A stretch of 10,719 nucleotides of DNA, from the NCBI GenBank assembly GCA_029934775.1, contig JAOZLO010000064.1, positions 1 to 10,719 of the forward strand, written 5' to 3'. Made by a program: the position numbers and the translations under genes. This DNA is from Desulfocapsaceae bacterium (GTDB lineage Bacteria > Desulfobacterota > Desulfobulbia > Desulfobulbales > Desulfocapsaceae). Shown piece by piece: positions 7,186 through 10,719 of this stretch (position 1 is the first letter of the stretch; each line of letters opens with the position of its first letter). The notes beneath the pieces were generated by a model that worked only from the letters and a program-made list of their open reading frames with translations, did no database searches and was not told the DNA's origin.

Positions 7186-7884
7186 ATGAATAAATTATTT
7201 CTGTTTATCATCACCCTGCTCTCTTTCCTTTTTATTTTTTCTCTACAAGTATCTGCAAAAATCAACCCAAGTGAATCCCCAGAAGATACAGCAGCCAGGG
7301 TGCAACTCCGAGTGAATAAAATAGAGAGCATCTCCTTTAATTTTCATCAGCAGACCAGAGGAGAAATGACAGGGCGCCCTCGCAGAGGATCCGGCAAGGC
7401 AGTTTTTTTCAAAAAAGATGGCAAAAGCCGTATGCGATGGGATTACAGCAGCCCGGACCAGCAGGTTCTAGTCAGTGATGGTGCCGTTTTCTCAATGTAC
7501 TTTGATAACCTGAAACAGATGATAGTAACTCCGGCTGAAAATCTGAATAATGACATCACCTATTCATTTTTTTCAGGAAAAGGAAATCTGAAAAACGATT
7601 TCTATATTCTTCCCCCGGACAAAGAAACAGGGAGCAATACTGAAGAGTTTCAAATAATCAAGCTTATCCCCAAACAACCCCATTCTCAAGTCCAGGATAT
7701 ACATGTCTGGATCACTGAATCCTCTCTTATTCGCAGAATGCATATCCAGGACCTCTTCGGCACCATAACGGTACTCAATTTTACGGATATCCAGGTAGAT
7801 AGCCTTGTCGGAACTGACGAGAAAACTCTCCAGTCTCTTTTCTCTTTTATCCCCCCTGAAGACACAGAAATAATTGAGCAGTAA
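7186..7884 (+). CDS. lolA: Outer-membrane lipoprotein carrier protein LolA
   Basis: A 232-residue periplasmic chaperone-type protein. LolA takes lipoproteins released by LolCDE and hands them to the outer membrane. The ATG at 7186 gives a clear signal peptide (MNKLFLFII, hydrophobic core, cleavage near VSA-KI at about 25). The mature part has family features: a predicted N-terminal helix followed by ISFNFHQQTRG, then the KSRMRWDYSSPDQQVLVSDG segment, which corresponds to the conserved MRW-Y-P-Q-DG core, and alternating strands ending in FIPPEDTEII. A TTG at 7168 would overlap murI and add six residues; the ATG is more likely. The gene lies 10 bases after murI and its stop is one base before the radical SAM ATG, which suggests co-transcription. 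LolA family sequences are weakly conserved, so the call rests on the pattern and size. Confidence 0.82.
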   Translation: MNKLFLFIITLLSFLFIFSLQVSAKINPSESPEDTAARVQLRVNKIESISFNFHQQTRGEMTGRPRRGSGKAVFFKKDGKSRMRWDYSSPDQQVLVSDGAVFSMYFDNLKQMIVTPAENLNNDITYSFFSGKGNLKNDFYILPPDKETGSNTEEFQIIKLIPKQPHSQVQDIHVWITESSLIRRMHIQDLFGTITVLNFTDIQVDSLVGTDEKTLQSLFSFIPPEDTEIIEQ

Positions 7885-7885
7885 A

Positions 7886-9697
7886 ATGGCTCCAGATACT
7901 TCCTCTCCTTTCAAGCTGGCACTGATCTCAATGCCATGGTCGATTTTCAATCGACCTTCGATTCAACTTGGCACCCTCAAAGCCTTTATGGAAAGGGAAA
8001 TGAACTGCCAGGTAGATGCTTTCCACCCTTATCTCGATGTTGCCAATGCCATCAGCACAGAAACATATCGAAGAATAAGCGGCAACAGCTGGGCCGGAGA
8101 AGCACTATTTGCGCCCCTCCTCTTCCCTGAACAAAAAGAAAAGGCAAGGGAACTCTTTTTTTCTGTACTGTCCAGAAAAAAACCACAAGTTCCGGATTTT
8201 GACAAACTGGTTTCCACTATTGACAAGACATGCTCAATCTGGATCGACAGTATAAAATGGAATCAATATGATCTCATAGGTTTTTCTGTTTGCTTCAACC
8301 AGTTATTTCCATCTCTTTATGCGGCAAATCAGTTAAAAAAAACTCTGCCAGGGGTTTCAGTAGTATTCGGCGGATCTTCATGTACCGGCCAGATAGGTCT
8401 GTCTCTTCTTCACCATTTCCCTGAGATTGACTATGTAGTTGACGGTGAAGGGGAAAAATCGCTTCACTCTCTGTGCCGAACACTCAATAACCGCACCTCT
8501 CTTTCTTCCAAGCAGAACAGCGTGTTAAGACCTGGAGGATTAGTGGAAAAAACTGAGGAAATTACGGATATCAACGAACTCCCATACCCCGACTACAAAC
8601 CGTACTTCCAAGAGATGGCTCAAATTTTCTCCAAGGAGCCCTTTATTCCTACCCTACCCCTGGAATTTTCAAGAGGATGCTGGTGGAACAAATGTTCATT
8701 CTGCAACCTCAACCTGCAGTGGGAAAGATATAGAATGAAAAATGCGGGCAGAATGGAAAAAGAAACGACTCATTTCATGCAGCAATTTGAATGTCTTAAT
8801 TTCAGTTTTACCGATAATGCATTACCTTTAAAACAGGCGGATAACTACTTTAAAGCTATTGCCTCAAAGCGGATTGATATCAGTTTTTTTGCCGAAATCC
8901 GGGCTATCGGACAGCCGGAACGGCTCAAACTCTACAATCAGGGTGGGCTTTCCACAGTCCAGGTAGGTGTTGAATCGCTGTCCAATTCACTGCTGCAGAA
9001 AATGGTTAAAGGAACAACAGTCATTGACAATATTGCGGTAATGAAGTTGTGCAGTGAGAATGGAATACAGGTTGAGGGAAATCTAATTACAGAGTTTCCA
9101 ACGACAACTGAAGCAGAAATACAGGAGACGCTCGTTAATCTCGAATTTGTCTTACCGTATCACCCTCTTTCCCCAGCTGCATTTTTTCTTGGACATGGCT
9201 CACCAATTCATAGAGACGGCAGAGCATTTGGAATCAGTGCCCTTTTGCCGCATCACAAAATAAAAAAACTCTTCCCTCCACATTATCACAACTCTCTTGA
9301 GCAATTGACAAAAGGCTACAGGGGCGATCGCAAGCTCCAGCACCTACTCTGGAAACCGGTATACCAAAAAATAGAACAGTGGCAGAACTTTCATGACATG
9401 AGAACAGATAAAAAAACAGCTCCACTGCAATACCGTGACGGTGGAACATTTCTTATCATCCGCCAGGAGCAGCCACCGGGCCAACCATTGCAACACAGGT
9501 TAAGAGGGCTTTCAAGGAAAATTTACCTTTTCTGCCACACCCCTCAATCGATCAGCAATATTCTTCAACAGTTCAAAAGTCTGAAAGAAGAATCTCTTAT
9601 AAGTTTCATATCTGAACTCAGCCAGAAACGGCTTATGTTCAGGGACAATGATAAAGCACTGTCTCTGGCTGTTCACCAAACTTTACAAGAGACATAA
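7886..9697 (+). CDS. Cobalamin-binding-type radical SAM enzyme, RiPP-maturation-like
   Basis: 603 residues from the ATG at 7886, one base after the lolA stop; a TTG at 7874 would add four. Layout: an N-terminal B12-binding-like Rossmann region about 10-200 (LISMPWSIFNRPSIQLGTL; VVFGGSSC about 163-169; YVVDGEGE about 187-194); a radical SAM core beginning at LEFSRGC, with cluster cysteines 265, 270 and 273 (CWWNKCSFC) and GVES near 361-364; then a C-terminal region (about 515-600) ending in a small helical domain with LMFRDNDKALSLA. The RPS near the N-terminus, the GCWW start, the SPIHRD segment and the C-terminal SLA pattern all recall the RiPP maturation radical SAM protein 1 family. The first cysteine spacing is CX4C, where standard radical SAM enzymes have CX3C and, as I recall, that RiPP family has a longer gap. 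The DXHXXG cobalamin motif is not evident, so a base-off His ligand is unlikely. The substrate is unknown; no precursor gene is convincing nearby. It may be a peptide modifier or methyltransferase. Confidence 0.85.
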   Translation: MAPDTSSPFKLALISMPWSIFNRPSIQLGTLKAFMEREMNCQVDAFHPYLDVANAISTETYRRISGNSWAGEALFAPLLFPEQKEKARELFFSVLSRKKPQVPDFDKLVSTIDKTCSIWIDSIKWNQYDLIGFSVCFNQLFPSLYAANQLKKTLPGVSVVFGGSSCTGQIGLSLLHHFPEIDYVVDGEGEKSLHSLCRTLNNRTSLSSKQNSVLRPGGLVEKTEEITDINELPYPDYKPYFQEMAQIFSKEPFIPTLPLEFSRGCWWNKCSFCNLNLQWERYRMKNAGRMEKETTHFMQQFECLNFSFTDNALPLKQADNYFKAIASKRIDISFFAEIRAIGQPERLKLYNQGGLSTVQVGVESLSNSLLQKMVKGTTVIDNIAVMKLCSENGIQVEGNLITEFPTTTEAEIQETLVNLEFVLPYHPLSPAAFFLGHGSPIHRDGRAFGISALLPHHKIKKLFPPHYHNSLEQLTKGYRGDRKLQHLLWKPVYQKIEQWQNFHDMRTDKKTAPLQYRDGGTFLIIRQEQPPGQPLQHRLRGLSRKIYLFCHTPQSISNILQQFKSLKEESLISFISELSQKRLMFRDNDKALSLAVHQTLQET

Positions 9698-9723
9698 GAA
9701 AAGTGTAAAATCAACAAGAACAG

Positions 9724-9751
9724 TTGCAAGCCGGAACGCCTGTGATATAGT
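9724..9751 (+). promoter_or_regulatory. Candidate promoter of the S1-domain gene
   Basis: TTGCAA (9724-9729), a 16-base spacer, and TATAGT (9746-9751; 5 of 6) preceded by TGA, that is, an extended -10 (TGn). Transcription would start near 9758 and give a leader of about 225 bases that spans the whole palindromic element. Confidence 0.5.
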
Positions 9752-9783
9752 CTGCTACGGCACCACAAAATAGAAGTTCCAAC

Positions 9784-9893
9784 GTAACTGCTCACAGGGC
9801 ACCGCATCTTTCTGCGGTCACGCCTGCTTACGTATGACTTATACGCAGCACAGGCCTGCCTGCAAAAACCTACGGCACCCTGTAAACAGTTAC
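9784..9893. repeat. 110-bp palindromic element with imperfect 23-bp arms
   Basis: The left arm (9784-9806) and the right arm (9871-9893) are inverted copies with 18 of 23 positions identical. The outermost seven are perfect (GTAACTG and CAGTTAC). All five differences are transitions and every one becomes a G-U pair if the minus strand is folded. Inside lie a second hairpin, CCGCA (9802-9806) with TGCGG (9813-9817), a third, CGTAT (9831-9835) with ATACG (9841-9845), and the palindrome CAGGCCTG (9851-9858). It could be a non-autonomous mobile element (GTAA...TTAC ends recall IS66-type ends, from memory), a REP-like repeat, or a structured RNA. No clear target duplication flanks it. Confidence 0.6.
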
Positions 9894-9970
9894 AAGTACG
9901 GAGGTTAGCGAAGTTCAAATGCTTACCCCATGAATAGTTACGTTCCGACAACCGATATTCATGAACACAC

Positions 9971-9974
9971 AGGA
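9971..9974 (+). promoter_or_regulatory. Ribosome binding site of the S1-domain gene
   Basis: AGGA nine bases before the ATG at 9984. It decides between this ATG and the out-of-frame ATG at 9961. Confidence 0.55.
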
Positions 9975-9983
9975 TAAAAAATC

Positions 9984-10719
9984 ATGGAAGTCAATAATGA
10001 AAGTTTCGAAGAATTATTTAAGGCAGAAAGCAGTAAAAAGCTGCGACGCATCGAACCAGGTCAGAAAATCACCGCAACTATAGTCGGTATTGGCACGGAA
10101 ACGACTTTTCTTGATGTAGGCGGCAAGAGTGAAGGTGTACTCAACAGCTCTGAACTTATGGATACAAACGGTGAACTGACAAAACAAATTGGTGACACGC
10201 TCGACGTTTATTATCTCCAAACCAAAGGTGCCGGGCAGCTCTTCACAACCACTATTGGCTCAGGCTCAAGCAATGCGCATCTTGAAGAGGCATTTCGCAG
10301 TCAGATTCCTGTGGAAGGTTTTGTAAAAACCGAAATTAAAGGCGGATTTGAAGTCACCCTTGGCGGTAATATACGCAGCTTCTGCCCCTATTCTCAAATG
10401 GGTCTGCGACGAGTAGAAGATGCTGCTAAAGAATACCTCGAAACCCACATGAAATTCCTGATCACCCGCTTTGAAGAAGGCGGCCGTAACCTCGTTCTCT
10501 CTGCCAGAGCAATCCTCGAAGCAGAGCGCGCGGAGCTGAGAGAACAACTACAGGAGGTTCTTCAGGAAGGGCAAACCGTTGAAGGGGTAATCAGTTCCAT
10601 AAGAGATTTTGGAGCTTTTGTTGATCTGGGAGGAGTTGACGGCCTTATCCCCATCTCAGAAATCGGCTGGAGCCGAGTGGAAAGTGTAGGAGATTATTTC
10701 AGCGTCGATCAGAAAGTAA
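9984..10719 (+). CDS. S1-domain RNA-binding protein (ribosomal protein S1-like), partial
   Basis: Open from the ATG at 9984 to the window edge (245 codons, 3' end missing). AGGA at 9971-9974 lies nine bases before the ATG. Residues about 25-96 form a first S1 domain ([24 protein letters not shown]). Residues about 108-172 form a second ([47 protein letters not shown]). From about 196 a canonical third begins ([29 protein letters not shown]). Such proteins bind single-stranded RNA, and ribosomal S1 brings mRNA to the 30S subunit. The N-terminal domains differ from classical RpsA as I know it, so this may be a second S1 paralogue typical of Desulfobacterota; I leave the symbol blank. The gene has its own promoter and a long structured leader, and S1 genes are often autoregulated through the leader. 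Confidence 0.87.
   Translation, partial: MEVNNESFEELFKAESSKKLRRIEPGQKITATIVGIGTETTFLDVGGKSEGVLNSSELMDTNGELTKQIGDTLDVYYLQTKGAGQLFTTTIGSGSSNAHLEEAFRSQIPVEGFVKTEIKGGFEVTLGGNIRSFCPYSQMGLRRVEDAAKEYLETHMKFLITRFEEGGRNLVLSARAILEAERAELREQLQEVLQEGQTVEGVISSIRDFGAFVDLGGVDGLIPISEIGWSRVESVGDYFSVDQKV

Noticed and set aside
9834..9908. A 24-codon plus-strand frame ending in Gly-Gly, considered as a precursor peptide for the radical SAM enzyme
   Set aside because: It has no ribosome binding site, lies inside the palindromic element and uses sequence constrained by the inverted arms.
9673..9951. A 92-codon Cys-rich minus-strand frame across the S1 leader
   Set aside because: It runs antisense into the radical SAM 3' end, has no clear ribosome binding site, and its content is dictated by the repeat element; no domain is recognisable.

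Overview
The window looks like chromosomal DNA of a Gram-negative, probably sulfate-reducer-like member of the Desulfobacterota (Desulfobulbales type). This is an inference. It rests on the style of the hybrid histidine kinases (PAS and GAF-like modules, HisKA with GGIAHDFNNIL), on an outer-membrane lipoprotein chaperone (LolA) that implies two membranes, and on an S1-domain protein of the kind I associate with that group. Base composition is moderately AT-rich and no phage or plasmid genes are visible.

Left block, minus strand (290-3270): a periplasmic family-3 solute-binding protein is followed at once by a full-length membrane hybrid histidine kinase. Together they look like a split sensor module, with a soluble binding protein feeding a PAS-HisKA-HATPase-receiver kinase. 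Bases 1-289 hold no gene that I can support.

Middle block (3271-4940): about 1.7 kb that is mostly non-coding or decayed. One gene stands out there, a 33-residue single-membrane-span protein on the minus strand (4488-4589) with a promoter, a well-placed Shine-Dalgarno sequence and a TTG start. A possibly frameshifted secreted-peptide reading frame lies just downstream of it. A promoter region rich in palindromes (4841-4892) precedes a second hybrid kinase (4941-6266). That kinase has lost its N-terminal sensor and, by an in-frame internal deletion, nearly all of its ATP-binding domain and the first half of its receiver.

Right block, plus strand (6308-9697): a tight gene run, probably one operon. 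It encodes a MurI-type racemase with several altered family motifs, LolA, and a cobalamin-binding-type radical SAM enzyme resembling the RiPP-maturation radical SAM family with an unusual CX4CX2C cluster motif. No precursor peptide is evident.

Right end (9698-10719): a promoter, a leader of about 225 nt containing a 110-bp palindromic element, and the first 245 codons of an S1-domain (ribosomal protein S1-like) gene that runs out of the window. The element's arms fold without mismatch only if G-U pairs on the minus strand are allowed.
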